Made by a program: the position numbers and the translations under genes. Shown here in pieces: positions 44,660 through 53,410 of a stretch of 64,000 nucleotides of DNA (within the stretch, counting starts at the first letter, position 1; every line of letters starts with the position of its first letter). Origin of the DNA: Candidatus Methylophosphatis roskildensis (GTDB taxonomy: Bacteria; Pseudomonadota; Gammaproteobacteria; Burkholderiales; Rhodocyclaceae). The notes below the pieces were generated by a model. That model did not search any database and had not been told where the DNA came from. It saw only the letters and a list, made by a program, of their open reading frames with translations. Location: the NCBI GenBank assembly GCA_016708905.1, contig JADJEV010000002.1, positions 372,001-436,000 of the forward strand, written 5' to 3'.

Positions 44660-47276
44660 CTGACTTTTGCGCACGCTGGACTCGGTGTATTTTTTCGCCC
44701 AAGCGGCATCGCCCTGACGTTTTCGCGAGAGATTCCGAATGGATGGTCGAACAGACCCCTGCCAGACGGGCGAGTCGTGTCTTGAGGCACGTACGGCCGT
44801 GCCGATTGGAGCGGCGGCGGCGAGAATCGAGCGCTTGTGATCAACCGCTCGCGGGGCCAGTGCTTGGCGTGCGAAGTGGTATTGGTGAGCACTGACGGGC
44901 AGCTAATCGAGCACCTCTTGGTCTGCCGTTCGATTGGCAGCACAGTTGTGGTTCATGGGCCACTGGCCATCACGCGCCAGACATCCGTCATGAGATCCAG
45001 GTGTTGTAAGCCACGCCAAAGAGTCTCTGTGCCGGGTTCACCATCGGACTTACGCCCCAGGAAACCGCCTATCTTGGCCACCATGCGGATGGCTTCGCGC
45101 AGGCTGGGCGCCTGTTCAGGCGGCACGGGATTCTTCGTGCTGTAGGCAACCAGCGCTTTCCACTCGGCTTCTTCAAAATAGACATCGCAGGGCAACTCGG
45201 GAACCTCACGCCCGAGCTTGACCATATGATAGATGCGCCAGGCTACGACCATGTCGATGGCCAAGCAGGCCTCCAACCGGTCACCGTGACCGAGCCGGCG
45301 ATCTTCGATGCGGCAGCCGCTTTTGAGCGTGCGATGAAACACCTCGATACCCCAGCGCTGGGTATACCAGGCCACTTTCTCGCACGCCTGCTCGAAGCTC
45401 TGCACGGCGAGCGTGGTGAGCAGCCGCCATTCGATGGGTTCGACGCCCTCGGGCGTGTCCTCTTCTTTGGCCAGCACCGTCCAGATCTCGAGCGCGCTCA
45501 GGTGCGCCTTGTCCTGTGGCGCACACAAAGTCAGCGCGGCAAAGCGGATCGCCAGTTTGGCCTCGCGCGCTGGACGATTCTTCTGCCGAGGCAGTTTGAC
45601 GATTTGATAGCCGGCGATCGGCTGCCTCTGGATCGCCTCGAACAGGCGCGCCTGTTCGTCTTGCACTTGGCGATCGTGCTGAGCACGAATGAGCAACTTC
45701 GGTCCCGCCGGCTCGATCGCCGCTTGGGCAAACAGCTCATAGATGTCCGCTTCCCGATCGCCCATACTGACCACAGTGAGCTGTGGATTGCGCTTTTGCA
45801 CCGCCGCCACCGCCTGATAGCTCTTGAGCCAGCGATAGCTCTCCTTCTGTTCAATTGCCAAGGCATGGCGCTGCGCCTTCTTGCCGAACGTCTGCGGATC
45901 ACGGGCCCAACATTGCGCATCGACAAAGCCCAGCGGCACCCCTTGCACCGTCATCGCCAGGCTGCTGTGCAAATGCAAGCCCTGCGCACCGTCGGCCGTG
46001 GTGCCGATCGGACCCAGGCCCTCGATGCTCAGTTGGGTGTAGTTCACACTGGTGGTGTCTTGCGGTACCAGCACGACTGAACCCTCACCCAACTCGCTGA
46101 TGCGCTGCTCGGTGGCCGCATAGTGCGGCTGCAACAAGGTCTCGAACAGCACGTCGTCGTTGGCCAGAAAACGATAGGCCGCTTGCATCTTGGTCGCGCT
46201 CCCACACGCTTCGGGTAGGTTGGCCATGGGTCGGGCCCAGAAATCACGCGCCATGCTCATCAAGCGCTGGGTGAGCCGCTCACTGAGCCGGCAGCGTCCG
46301 AATTCTTCTTCCGCCCAGTCAAGCGGGGGCTTGGCTCGGACCGAGGGCATTAGGCGCGCCAACTCGGGCGGCGCGGTCAATAGTTTGCGCCAGTTGCGTT
46401 GCAGCGGATAGACGAATACCTGTTTGCGCCCCACTTGCCCCTGGCGCGCCCGATCCTGACGGCCCCGCCCCTGGGTCATCCCCAGATCGGTCCAGTTGGC
46501 CGCCCGGTAACAAGCGCCCGGGTAGCGGCTGCTATCCACAAAACTCTCGATCAGCACCGGTTTGTAGCCATAGTGCCGCTGCCAATCGCCGGCGAGCTGG
46601 CGGCTGGCCAAGCCCAGCACGTGCGAGGCCAGATTCTTCACCTGGACCGAGGGCACAATCAGAAATCGACTGTTGCCCACGATCAGCGCCAAGCGCGCCG
46701 CGCGGGTGCCCTCGCTCCAACCGATCCACTCATCGCGTACACCCAGCCGCCATGCCGCCGCGCTAAAACTCAAGCCGCCCAGAATCCCTTGCTCGCTTCT
46801 GATCAAATAGCGCAGCTGCGCCCCGCACAGCGGCCCGTCGCCCAACGGGTGGTGCGCTTGCATCATCGCTCGCCACTGGCGCGACAAGGCTTTGTCGCCG
46901 TTGACCACCACCAGTTCAATGCGGCCCAGCTTCGACAGCCCCGCCTCGATCTGCGGCCACTGCATGGGCTCGGCTGGCCGCGGCCTGCGCGCGAGGAAAC
47001 TCACCTCGCGCGCCGCTGGCAACTCGATCAGCCCACGCCGTTCAAGCTTGTTGAGCACAATCCGGCAGCTGGTCTCCTTCGGCCGCCCGTCAGCGTGCCG
47101 CCAGTCGAACCAGCCGCACACCACCCGTGCCAGCGCACCGCGGGTCAGATCAACGCCGCTGCGCACCGTCGCGCGAATGCGCGCTATGACTTCATCGTTA
47201 AAGTCTCTGCCGGCGATGACCATGTCGCGCAGAGTAGCGCAATAAATCTTCCTTGTCCAGCATGCCTAATGGTCAG
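44660..47276 (-). mobile_element. IS50-like element with DruA-domain transposase, complete (2617 bp)
   Basis: Inverted ends of about 22 bases: CTGACTTTTGCGCACGCTGG at the left, and CTGACCATTAGGCATGCTGG reading inward from the right. A 9-base target duplication GTGCGACGC flanks it (44651-44659, 47277-47285), as for IS50/Tn5. The only gene is the transposase; 44660-44952 downstream of it holds no recognisable gene. Confidence 0.92.
44953..47223 (-). CDS. IS4/IS50-type transposase with N-terminal DruA (DUF4338) domain
   Basis: 756 residues, much longer than Tn5 transposase (476). Residues about 1-290 are a DUF4338/DruA-type domain (LGGLSFSAAAWRLGVRDEWIGW, SRFLIVPSVQVKNLASHVLGLA, LIESFVDSSRYPGACYRAANW). 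Residues about 310-756 are the Tn5-like transposase: the N-terminal DNA-binding motif CRLSERLTQRLMSMARDF, catalytic VLVPQDTTSVNYT (Asp), VVSMGDREADIYELF (Asp) and YTQRWGIEVFHRTLKSG, a perfect Y-x2-R-x3-E-x6-K signature. DruA is part of the Druantia defence system, but here it is fused to a transposase and probably serves transposition. Confidence 0.9.
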   Translation of the reverse strand: MVIAGRDFNDEVIARIRATVRSGVDLTRGALARVVCGWFDWRHADGRPKETSCRIVLNKLERRGLIELPAAREVSFLARRPRPAEPMQWPQIEAGLSKLGRIELVVVNGDKALSRQWRAMMQAHHPLGDGPLCGAQLRYLIRSEQGILGGLSFSAAAWRLGVRDEWIGWSEGTRAARLALIVGNSRFLIVPSVQVKNLASHVLGLASRQLAGDWQRHYGYKPVLIESFVDSSRYPGACYRAANWTDLGMTQGRGRQDRARQGQVGRKQVFVYPLQRNWRKLLTAPPELARLMPSVRAKPPLDWAEEEFGRCRLSERLTQRLMSMARDFWARPMANLPEACGSATKMQAAYRFLANDDVLFETLLQPHYAATEQRISELGEGSVVLVPQDTTSVNYTQLSIEGLGPIGTTADGAQGLHLHSSLAMTVQGVPLGFVDAQCWARDPQTFGKKAQRHALAIEQKESYRWLKSYQAVAAVQKRNPQLTVVSMGDREADIYELFAQAAIEPAGPKLLIRAQHDRQVQDEQARLFEAIQRQPIAGYQIVKLPRQKNRPAREAKLAIRFAALTLCAPQDKAHLSALEIWTVLAKEEDTPEGVEPIEWRLLTTLAVQSFEQACEKVAWYTQRWGIEVFHRTLKSGCRIEDRRLGHGDRLEACLAIDMVVAWRIYHMVKLGREVPELPCDVYFEEAEWKALVAYSTKNPVPPEQAPSLREAIRMVAKIGGFLGRKSDGEPGTETLWRGLQHLDLMTDVWRVMASGP

Positions 47277-48268
47277 GTGCGACGCGGGGCCAAAGCATGT
47301 CAGAGCCTACAAGGGGCCAGCCTCGACGCTGCGATCGGTGCGCAGCTGCTGGACAAGGTCGCACCGGCCGCCTTGGCGCTCGCCCTGCAGGTCCAGGACG
47401 AGATCGCCGCGCGCATTGGGCAGGCCGATGAATTGCGGAGCAAGCAACTCGAGCGGGCTCGCTATGAAGCAGATCTTGCCCGTCGCAGATTCCTCAAGGT
47501 CGATCCAGACAACCGCCTTGTTGCAGACGCGCTGGAGGCCGACTGGAACGCGTGTCTGCGACAGATCAGTGCCTTGCAGCAATCCCATGACCAACAGCGT
47601 CAGTCCGATGCCAAGGCGCTCGACAGCCAGGCCCGCGAACGCGTCATGGCCATCGCTGCGGACTTCCCACGGGTGTGGCACGACCCTCGTACCGATCCCA
47701 TAGAGCGCAAGCGCATGCTGGCCCTATTGATCGAAGATGTGACGATCGTGGCCGACCGCAAGGAAATCACTGCGGGAATTCGCTGGCGCGGTGGTCAGAC
47801 AAGTTCGATCCGTGTAGCGCGAAGCCTGCCCATCGCGCAGGTGCGCAAGACACCTCCCCAGGTGGTCATTGCACTGGACCAATTGCTCGAAACATGTAGT
47901 GATACCCAGGCGGCCAAACGGCTCAACGAGATGGGATATCGCAACTGGCGGCAAGAACCCTTCACTTACCTGAAGGTTCGCCGCATGCGCATAGCCTACA
48001 AGCTCAGAAGTCGCTACGAGCGCCTCCGTGCGCGTGGCCTACAGACAGCCGAGGAAATTGCACAGCGCTTGGGTGTATGCGTGGCCACCGTCAGTCACTG
48101 GGCGAACCTGGGCATCCTTGAGCGCGAGATCTACGGCGGCCCCAGCCATTGCTTGTACGTGATGCCCGAACCCGGTACGGTTGTCGCGCCCAAGATCGGC
48201 CGGCCGCGGAAGTTGCCCAGCGAAATGGCCGTTGCACATGACCAACAGGAGATAGTATGAACCTCACT

Positions 48269-48578
48269 CCTTCTCGTTGCCCTTGGCCACCGCGCAGGCG
48301 ACGATCTGGAAACCGTAGTGGCGGGCGAAGTCGAGATAGCGCGGATTGAACTCGGCGTGCTCGCCACGGGGATGGCGGAGCACGGCACAGCGCAGGTTGT
48401 CGACCATCACCTTTTTGGGGACGCCCAAGACATTGAAGGCGTTGACGTGCGCCGCCAGGAACTGCTCCATGGTTTGCGAGAGCGTGAATTCGACGTACAT
48501 CTGCCGGCTCCAGGCCAGGACCATGACGAAGAACGACAGGCGACGCCGAGTGTCGCCGACGGCAATGGTTCCGAACTC
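48269..48578 (-). pseudogene. istA: istA of element C, middle part
   Basis: Encodes GEFGTIAVGDTRRRLSFFVMVLAWSRQMYVEF, then VPKKVMVDNLRCAVLRHP (second catalytic Asp) and FARHYGFQIVACAVAKGNEK. It is the continuation of the N-terminal part at 52001-52366 (QVDWG joins EFG) and precedes the C-terminal part at 41434-42242. Confidence 0.85.
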
Positions 48579-48702
48579 CCCCCACAACGCCGAGTCCCGG
48601 ATCATGCCGAGAAGTCGCTCCATGGTGCAGTAGCCAAGGCCCTGCGGGCGGGTGTGCTCGGCATAGCATTTCTTCCCCCAAGGTCGCTTTTTGGAGGATG
48701 AG

Positions 48703-49938
48703 ATGGAACAGACCGACGATAGGTTGTGGTCCCTGTTGCGCGCACCCGAAGGCCCACTGGTGCCGTACATCGATGCGTTTGCGAGGCAGCTGAACGAACA
48801 TGGATTCAAGCGCTATTCGATCGCTCCGCAGATTCGGCTGGTTGCCAAATTCAGTCGTTGGCTGAAGGCGAATCACATTGGCGTCGAGAGGGTGACGGAG
48901 GAACACGTTCAGCGATTTCTGCGCAGGCTGAAACCCCGGCGATCGAGTCAGCTGGGCTTTGATGCTGCGCTCCACCGGCTCATTGTGTTTCTGCAGCAAT
49001 TGGACGTCATCGATGAACAGGCGCCGCTCGCTGAAGCGACGCCGATTCAGATGGTGGTCGGCGCATTCGCGCAGCACTTGCGTCAGGACCGGGCCCTATC
49101 GCATGCGACCTTTGTTCAATACGTCCCGTTCATCGAACAGTTCCTGGCTGAACGGTTTGGCAACGGCGTCATCGATCTCTCCGACTTGTGCGCCGCCGAT
49201 GTCGTCGGATTTGTCAGGCGACAGGCCGTCCGGCTGAGTCAGGTCCGCGCCAGATGCGCAACGATCGCCCTGCGCTCGTTTCTGCGGTACTTGCGTTATC
49301 GCGGCGAGATCCGACTGGATCTGGCGGCGGCCGTTCCGAGCGTTCCCAACTGGTCGATGACGGGAATCCCGCGGGCTATCGCCGCCGAGCACGTGCGGGC
49401 TGTCTTGGCAAACTGCCGACGCGACACCCCGGTGGGTTGCCGCGATTACGCAATTCTGTTGCTGCTGGCCCGATTGGGTTTGCGCGCAGGCGAAATCGTG
49501 GCGCTGACACTGGAGAGCATCGATTGGGAATCCGGCTGCCTGACGGTGATCGGCAAAGGCGGTCAGGAATCGCAGCTACCGCTGCCCTGCGAAGTCGGCG
49601 AAGCGATTGCCATCTATCTACAACGGGGGCGTCCCGGCAGCGCCTGCCGGACCCTGTTCTTGCGCGCCAATGCGCCGATCCGTGGCCTCGGCTCGCAGAC
49701 CAGCATCGGTTCGATCGTCAATGCGGCCATGACGCGGGCCGGTATCGCGACCACGCATAAGGGGTCGCATCAGTTTCGGCATGCGCTGGCCTGCGAGATG
49801 CTGCGGCAGGGGGCCACCCTGACCGAGATCGGTAGCCTGTTGCGACATCGCCACTCAAAGACGACCGGCATTTACGCGAAGGTCGACTTCGGGGCATTGC
49901 GCCCGCTCAGTCTGCCTTGGCCGGGAGATGCACGATGA
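48703..49938 (+). CDS. Tyrosine recombinase 1 of the RIT element
   Basis: 411 residues. SAM-like N-terminal DNA-binding region then a catalytic domain with GLRAGEIVAL (Arg), VIGKGGQESQLPL (Lys), GSHQFRHALACEM (His-x-x-Arg), LLRHRHSKTTGIYAKVD (His and the nucleophile Tyr). All six catalytic residues are visible. GGAGG lies 6 bases before ATG 48703. Overlaps the next gene by ATGA. Confidence 0.9.
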   Translation: MEQTDDRLWSLLRAPEGPLVPYIDAFARQLNEHGFKRYSIAPQIRLVAKFSRWLKANHIGVERVTEEHVQRFLRRLKPRRSSQLGFDAALHRLIVFLQQLDVIDEQAPLAEATPIQMVVGAFAQHLRQDRALSHATFVQYVPFIEQFLAERFGNGVIDLSDLCAADVVGFVRRQAVRLSQVRARCATIALRSFLRYLRYRGEIRLDLAAAVPSVPNWSMTGIPRAIAAEHVRAVLANCRRDTPVGCRDYAILLLLARLGLRAGEIVALTLESIDWESGCLTVIGKGGQESQLPLPCEVGEAIAIYLQRGRPGSACRTLFLRANAPIRGLGSQTSIGSIVNAAMTRAGIATTHKGSHQFRHALACEMLRQGATLTEIGSLLRHRHSKTTGIYAKVDFGALRPLSLPWPGDAR

Positions 49939-50867
49939 TCACCCTGCGCGCATTGCTGGATGACTACCTCACGACGCGCCGCGCCCTGGGGTTCAAGTTG
50001 CATAGCGAGGGAACGGGTCTGACGACGTTCGTCACGTTCATGGAGCAGCGGCAGGCCGATCACATCACCACTGCGCTGGCCCTGGCCTGGGCACAGCAGC
50101 CGACGTCGGTTCAGGTCACCCAGTGGGCTCGACGGCTGAGTTTCGTGCGCGGCTTCGCCCGCTATTGCAGCGCAGTCGACCTGCGAACCGAGGTGCCGCC
50201 GCCCAACCTGATCGCCGGTCGATACCTTCGGCCGCAACCCTATTTCTTCGCTGACGGCGATATCACGGGCCTGTTGAAAGCCGCGCTGAACTTGCCGCCC
50301 GATGACGGCTTGCGGCGCTGGACTTTCCACTGCCTGCTCGGACTGTTGAGCGTGACCGGCCTGCGCACCTGCGAGGCCCGCGGGCTCACCCTCGACGACA
50401 TCGATCTTGACGCGGGCGTCCTGACGATTCGTTCATCCAAGTTCGGCAAGTCCCGCTTGGTGCCTCTCCACGCCAGCACGGTCCGCGTGCTTACCGACTA
50501 TCTGCAACGCCGCCAAGGCTTCTTCACCGGACGCGTCGTCGATCAGGTGTTTAGGAACGATCACGGCACGCCCCTTAGCCACGACCAGGCGCTCGACACG
50601 TTCAAACACCTGACGAAAGTCGTTGGATTGCTCCCTCAGGCGGAACGGCGTCGACCCCACTTGCACGATCTCAGGCATCGCTTTGCCCTGGAAACGCTGT
50701 TGGCGTGGTACCGCGACGGCCAGGAGGTAGAGCGACGACTGCCGGTACTGTCCGCGTATCTGGGCCACACGGAAGTACGCGACACGTATTGGTATCTCTC
50801 GGCGCGCCCGGAACTACTGAAACTTGCTCAAGAGCGGCTTGAACGGCGCTGGGAGCAAATGTCATGA
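49935..50867 (+). CDS. Tyrosine recombinase 2 of the RIT element
   Basis: 310 residues. Catalytic residues: VTGLRTCEARGL (Arg), SSKFGKSRLVPL (Lys), LHDLRHRFALETL (His-x-x-Arg), YLGHTEVRDTYWYLS (His, Tyr). The start overlaps the stop of recombinase 1 and its stop overlaps the next start, so translation of the trio is coupled and probably gives equal amounts. Confidence 0.92.
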   Translation: MITLRALLDDYLTTRRALGFKLHSEGTGLTTFVTFMEQRQADHITTALALAWAQQPTSVQVTQWARRLSFVRGFARYCSAVDLRTEVPPPNLIAGRYLRPQPYFFADGDITGLLKAALNLPPDDGLRRWTFHCLLGLLSVTGLRTCEARGLTLDDIDLDAGVLTIRSSKFGKSRLVPLHASTVRVLTDYLQRRQGFFTGRVVDQVFRNDHGTPLSHDQALDTFKHLTKVVGLLPQAERRRPHLHDLRHRFALETLLAWYRDGQEVERRLPVLSAYLGHTEVRDTYWYLSARPELLKLAQERLERRWEQMS

Positions 50868-51862
50868 TGCCGACGGTCAGCTTTGCGAGCGTGCTCACCC
50901 GCTTCTTCACCCAGCGCCTGATTCAGCAGCGGCACGCCAGCCCCCATACAGTGGGCTCTTATCGTGATACGTTCCGCTTACTGCTCCGGTTCGCCAAGAC
51001 CCGAACCGGCAAAGACCCGTCGCGTCTCGTCTGGGAGGACATCGATGCCCCGCTGATCAGCGCTTTCCTCGATGACCAGCAGGAACATCGCGGCATCACG
51101 GCACGGAGCCAGAATCTGCGACTGACCGCGATCCGCTCCCTGTTTCGATATGCCGCATTCGAACTACCCGAGCATGCCGATCAGATCCAGCGGGTCTTGG
51201 CAATTCCGTGCAAACGCTCCGCACACCCGCAAATCGGCTATCTGATTCGCTCGGAAGTGGATGCCTTGCTGGCCGCACCGGATCAAAGCATCTGGTCCGG
51301 CCGACGCGATCACGCTTGGCTCCTACTTGCCGTGCAGACGGGGCTGCGCTTGTCGGAACTGACGGGACTCACTCGCCAAGAGGTGCAGTTGGGCACCGGC
51401 GCCTACGTCCATGTGATCGGCAAGGGTCGCAAAGAACGGTGCACCCCGCTGACGAAACAGACCGCAGCGGTGTTGCAGGCGTGGCTTGCGGAGCCTACGC
51501 GTGGTGACGGGCAAGTCGTGTTTCCGAACCGGTACGGCGGTCGCCTGAGCAGCGACGGACTGCAATACCTGCTCGCCCGGCACGTCGAAACGGCAGGCGA
51601 GGCCTGCGCGTCGTTGCGACACAAGCGGGTATCGCCGCATGTGCTGCGGCACACGGCAGCCATGATGCTGTTGCAAGCCGGCGTTGATACGACCGTCATC
51701 GCCATGTGGCTCGGTCACGAGTCGGTCGAAACGACCCGCGTCTATCTCGAAGCGGACCTGGAGTTGAAACGGCAGATGCTGGCAAAGACGGCACCACCCG
51801 GCGGAGCGCCAACGATTTACCGCCCCGACGACGCCTTGCTAGTCTTTTTGCAGAACTTGTAG
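50864..51862 (+). CDS. Tyrosine recombinase 3 of the RIT element
   Basis: 332 residues, XerC/D-like. TGLRLSELTGL (Arg), VIGKGRKERCTPL (Lys), SPHVLRHTAAMMLL (His-x-x-Arg), WLGHESVETTRVYLEAD (His, Tyr). It is complete and follows recombinase 2 with an ATGA overlap; a second Met follows the first. The segment 51863-51947 between it and the right repeat is noncoding. Confidence 0.92.
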   Translation: MMPTVSFASVLTRFFTQRLIQQRHASPHTVGSYRDTFRLLLRFAKTRTGKDPSRLVWEDIDAPLISAFLDDQQEHRGITARSQNLRLTAIRSLFRYAAFELPEHADQIQRVLAIPCKRSAHPQIGYLIRSEVDALLAAPDQSIWSGRRDHAWLLLAVQTGLRLSELTGLTRQEVQLGTGAYVHVIGKGRKERCTPLTKQTAAVLQAWLAEPTRGDGQVVFPNRYGGRLSSDGLQYLLARHVETAGEACASLRHKRVSPHVLRHTAAMMLLQAGVDTTVIAMWLGHESVETTRVYLEADLELKRQMLAKTAPPGGAPTIYRPDDALLVFLQNL

Positions 51863-52000
51863 GCAGCAAGACTATGCCGAGCCACCACGGCCGGAAACGA
51901 CCAGCAACCGGCACCGGAGGGGACGTTGGCCTTCGGCCAGACGTTGGCTCGGCATGATCCGGGACTCGGCGTTGTGGGGGCTATGCCGATCTCGGCATAG

Positions 52001-52366
52001 CCCCCAGTCGACCTGAGCCACCTCGCCGGGCGCAAAGGCCAGCGTCAGGAAGGCTTCGCGGGGCCGCGGACGAATCGCGCGGACGTAGTCCTTGACGATG
52101 CTGATGCCCCCGCCGTAGCCCTCGTCGCACAGGCGCTGAAAGATTTGCTGCGCGGTGAGCGCGTGGGTCTCCAGCCAGCGCACGATGCGCCCCTTGAACG
52201 GATCGAGCTTGCTGTCGCGCTTGGCCGTCTGCCGCTGCGCATAGGGTCGGCCGATCCAGCGGCGGACGGTCTTGACGTCCAGGCTCAACGCTGTGGCCAG
52301 TTGATCCGCAGTGAGGTGTTTCTCGACACCATCGCGGATGGCGCACCAGGTGGCGTAGTCGATCAT
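52001..52366 (-). pseudogene. istA: istA of element C, N-terminal part
   Basis: MIDYATWCAIRDGVEKHLTADQLATALSLDVKTVRRWIGRPYAQRQ is the IstA helix-turn-helix region; RPREAFLTLAFAPGEVAQVDWG ends at the first catalytic Asp, where the RIT element is inserted. The start codon overlaps the stop of the winged-helix gene (TGATG). Confidence 0.88.
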
Positions 52367-52728
52367 CAGCGCCGCCCGAGAATGGCGTGCAATTGCTCAA
52401 GGCGTGCGGCCATCGGCAACTGGACGGGCAAACTCAGGACCTGATAGAGCGGCGGGTCGTAGGCGATCAGGTCGAGCCCGATGAGATCGCTGCGCGCCTT
52501 CGCCAGACGGTGCGGATCGAGTCCGAGGCGCCGGGACAGGCTGGCCTCGGCGTAGTAGCTCAGGCCGTGGACATCGGCAACGGCGACCAGAAACAGGTAG
52601 AGCGCCCAGGCACAGACGTCAGCCTTCTCGATGGTGTGCTCCCGCACCAGGCGGTGATCGACCCAGCTGAAGTGTTCGGGCACCTGACGCAGGCGTTCCG
52701 GGTTCAGAACCCGCTTGGCAATGCTCAT
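52366..52728 (-). CDS. Winged-helix-like passenger protein of element C
   Basis: 120 residues. SWVDHRLVREHTIEKADVCAWALYLFLVAVADVHGLSYYAEASLSRRLGLDPHRLAKARSDLIGLDLIAY has the pattern of a replication-initiator-like winged helix. GGAGGAC lies just before ATG 52728. I recall similar genes between a Zn-ribbon gene and istA in other IS21-like transposons. It may regulate the transposase genes; function not known. Confidence 0.7.
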   Translation of the reverse strand: MSIAKRVLNPERLRQVPEHFSWVDHRLVREHTIEKADVCAWALYLFLVAVADVHGLSYYAEASLSRRLGLDPHRLAKARSDLIGLDLIAYDPPLYQVLSLPVQLPMAARLEQLHAILGRR

Positions 52729-53235
52729 GATGTCCTCCTCGGATGTCGAGCCCGAGTTGTACCAACCGGGAGACGGCCGAGGCGATGTCTTCTTGTAACG
52801 CGGTCCCCCAGATGTGAGCGATAAGCCCAACCAGAACAATGGGTTGTGCATTCAAGAGATCTTGTAACGGTGCGATCGGAGCGTTACAAGAGATCTGCTG
52901 CGCGAGCGACTCCGCCGCCGGCAAGTCCTCTTGTGCGGATTCAGTGGCTGCCCTCGGCAGGGCCTCTTGCCTTGTGACTTCTGGCGCCGCCACCGCTGCC
53001 TTGCGCCGACTGTAACCGGGGTGCGCTGCCCGCCAGGCTTGTACCCGAGCCACCGCTTGTGGTCCACGGTGGTAGTCCAAGTTCTCCGCCTTGGCCAACC
53101 ATTTCGCCTGACTCGCCCGCTTGCTCACCGCCTTGCACGGTGCCAAGCGGCAGTACCGCTGATGCCGCGCGTTACGCGCCTCCGGAGTAAATCCCCTCCG
53201 CAGTTCAGGCATGCGCGCTTCTCCTCTCGTCCCAT
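52619..53235 (-). pseudogene. Zn-ribbon passenger protein of element C, with a one-base deletion
   Basis: From ATG 53235 the frame reads MGREEKRACLNCG and then shifts; from 53212 another frame reads RGFTPEARNARHQRYCRLAPCKAVSKRASQAKWLAKAENLDYHRGPQAVARVQAWRAAHPGYSRRKA, then PLQDLLNAQPIVLVGLIAHIWGTALQEDIASAVSRL. One missing base near 53196 explains this; restored, the protein has C-x2-C...C-x4-C like the passenger of element B. A protein starting at ATG 53212 (197 residues, GAGGAG upstream) lacks the first Cys pair. Its end overlaps the winged-helix gene by 110 bases. Confidence 0.65.
52791..52891. repeat. Three copies of TCTTGTAACG in the Zn-ribbon gene of element C
   Basis: TCTTGTAACG at 52791-52800 and 52860-52869, and its reverse complement CGTTACAAGA at 52882-52891. 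The last two form an inverted pair with 12 bases between. They code for parts of ALQEDIA, PLQDLL and ISCNAP. The core TCTTG-pyrimidine-AA is shared with the iterons of element B, in the homologous gene. Confidence 0.7.
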
Positions 53236-53410
53236 GTCGTGTCTCTTGCCAGGTCACAACCCCGGCTACTACACGATCCTTGAAGAAGACCGAAGAACAC
53301 ACCCAACAGCGAAGAAGACTCCAGCTCGGATACTTCCAGCTGAAGAAAACGAGGAAGAACATCCGGTTTCACATCGTCACCTTTGAACCGGGTTCAGGTC
53401 GGCCGCGACA

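Larger units (their letters stand above)
43553..48260 (+). pseudogene. Large serine recombinase, with two frameshifts and split by an IS50-like element
   Basis: N-terminal catalytic domain: DAYLYVRQSTLRQVLENTESTKRQYALQQRAVALGW (the Ser is in RQST), GLEVSRLARNNADWHRLLEL, then recombinase and Zn-ribbon regions (REGVGLLQGRIICGRCGARMSTRY), continued after the insertion as RRGAKACQSLQGASLDAAIG, ending with an HTH (TAEEIAQRLGVCVATVSHWANLGIL). One base is missing near the start (C tract at 43566-43569) and one is extra near 44336 (TTTGTCTCACGGG). The IS element at 44660-47276 lies between codons; removing it and one 9-base repeat rejoins the frame exactly. Not functional as sequenced. Confidence 0.85.
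42243..48277 (+). mobile_element. Serine-recombinase transposon inserted in istA of element C
   Basis: CCTTCTCGT occurs at both junctions (42234-42242 and 48269-48277), so the exact ends are uncertain within those 9 bases. Cargo on the plus strand: a DUF5372-like gene, an HTH protein, a small protein and a large serine recombinase, a module I have seen in rhizobial and other proteobacterial DNA. The recombinase is split by an IS50-like element. Without that the transposon is about 3.4 kb. Confidence 0.75.
48579..52000 (+). mobile_element. RIT element (recombinase in trio), inserted in istA of element C
   Basis: Three overlapping tyrosine recombinase genes between 33-base perfect inverted repeats: 48579-48611 (CCCCCACAACGCCGAG...) and 51948-51980. 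A second, inner inverted pair is CTCGGCATAG near 48657 and CTATGCCGAG near 51883. On the right a 20-base near-palindrome CTATGCCGATCTCGGCATAG (51981-52000) sits between the repeat and the host gene, followed by CCCCC, which may be the target duplication. Removing the element restores IstA as QVDWGEFG. Confidence 0.88.
40547..53410 (-). mobile_element. IS21-like element C with Zn-ribbon and winged-helix passengers (contains two nested elements)
   Basis: Ends TGTCCGCGCCGG at the left and, inverted, TGTCGCGGCCG at the right, flanked by the 5-base duplication TGTCT (40542-40546, 53411-53415). Removing it restores the ParB-IstA frame. Genes on the minus strand: Zn-ribbon passenger, winged-helix protein, istA, istB. 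istA is split by a serine-recombinase transposon and by a RIT element; without them the element is about 3.4 kb. Confidence 0.85.

Noticed and set aside
44563..44895. Open frame of 110 codons across the recombinase/IS junction
   Set aside because: It spans the IS50-like left end at 44660 and matches neither side in frame.
44953..47223. Druantia defence system
   Set aside because: The DruA-type domain is fused to a Tn5-like transposase, inside clear IS ends with a target duplication; druB-E are absent.
48726..48962. Small plus-strand open frame within RIT recombinase 1
   Set aside because: Out-of-frame shadow of a complete recombinase gene.
48703..51862. Prophage or genomic-island integrase cluster
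   Set aside because: Three coupled recombinases inside inverted repeats without phage genes or a tRNA target fit a RIT element instead.
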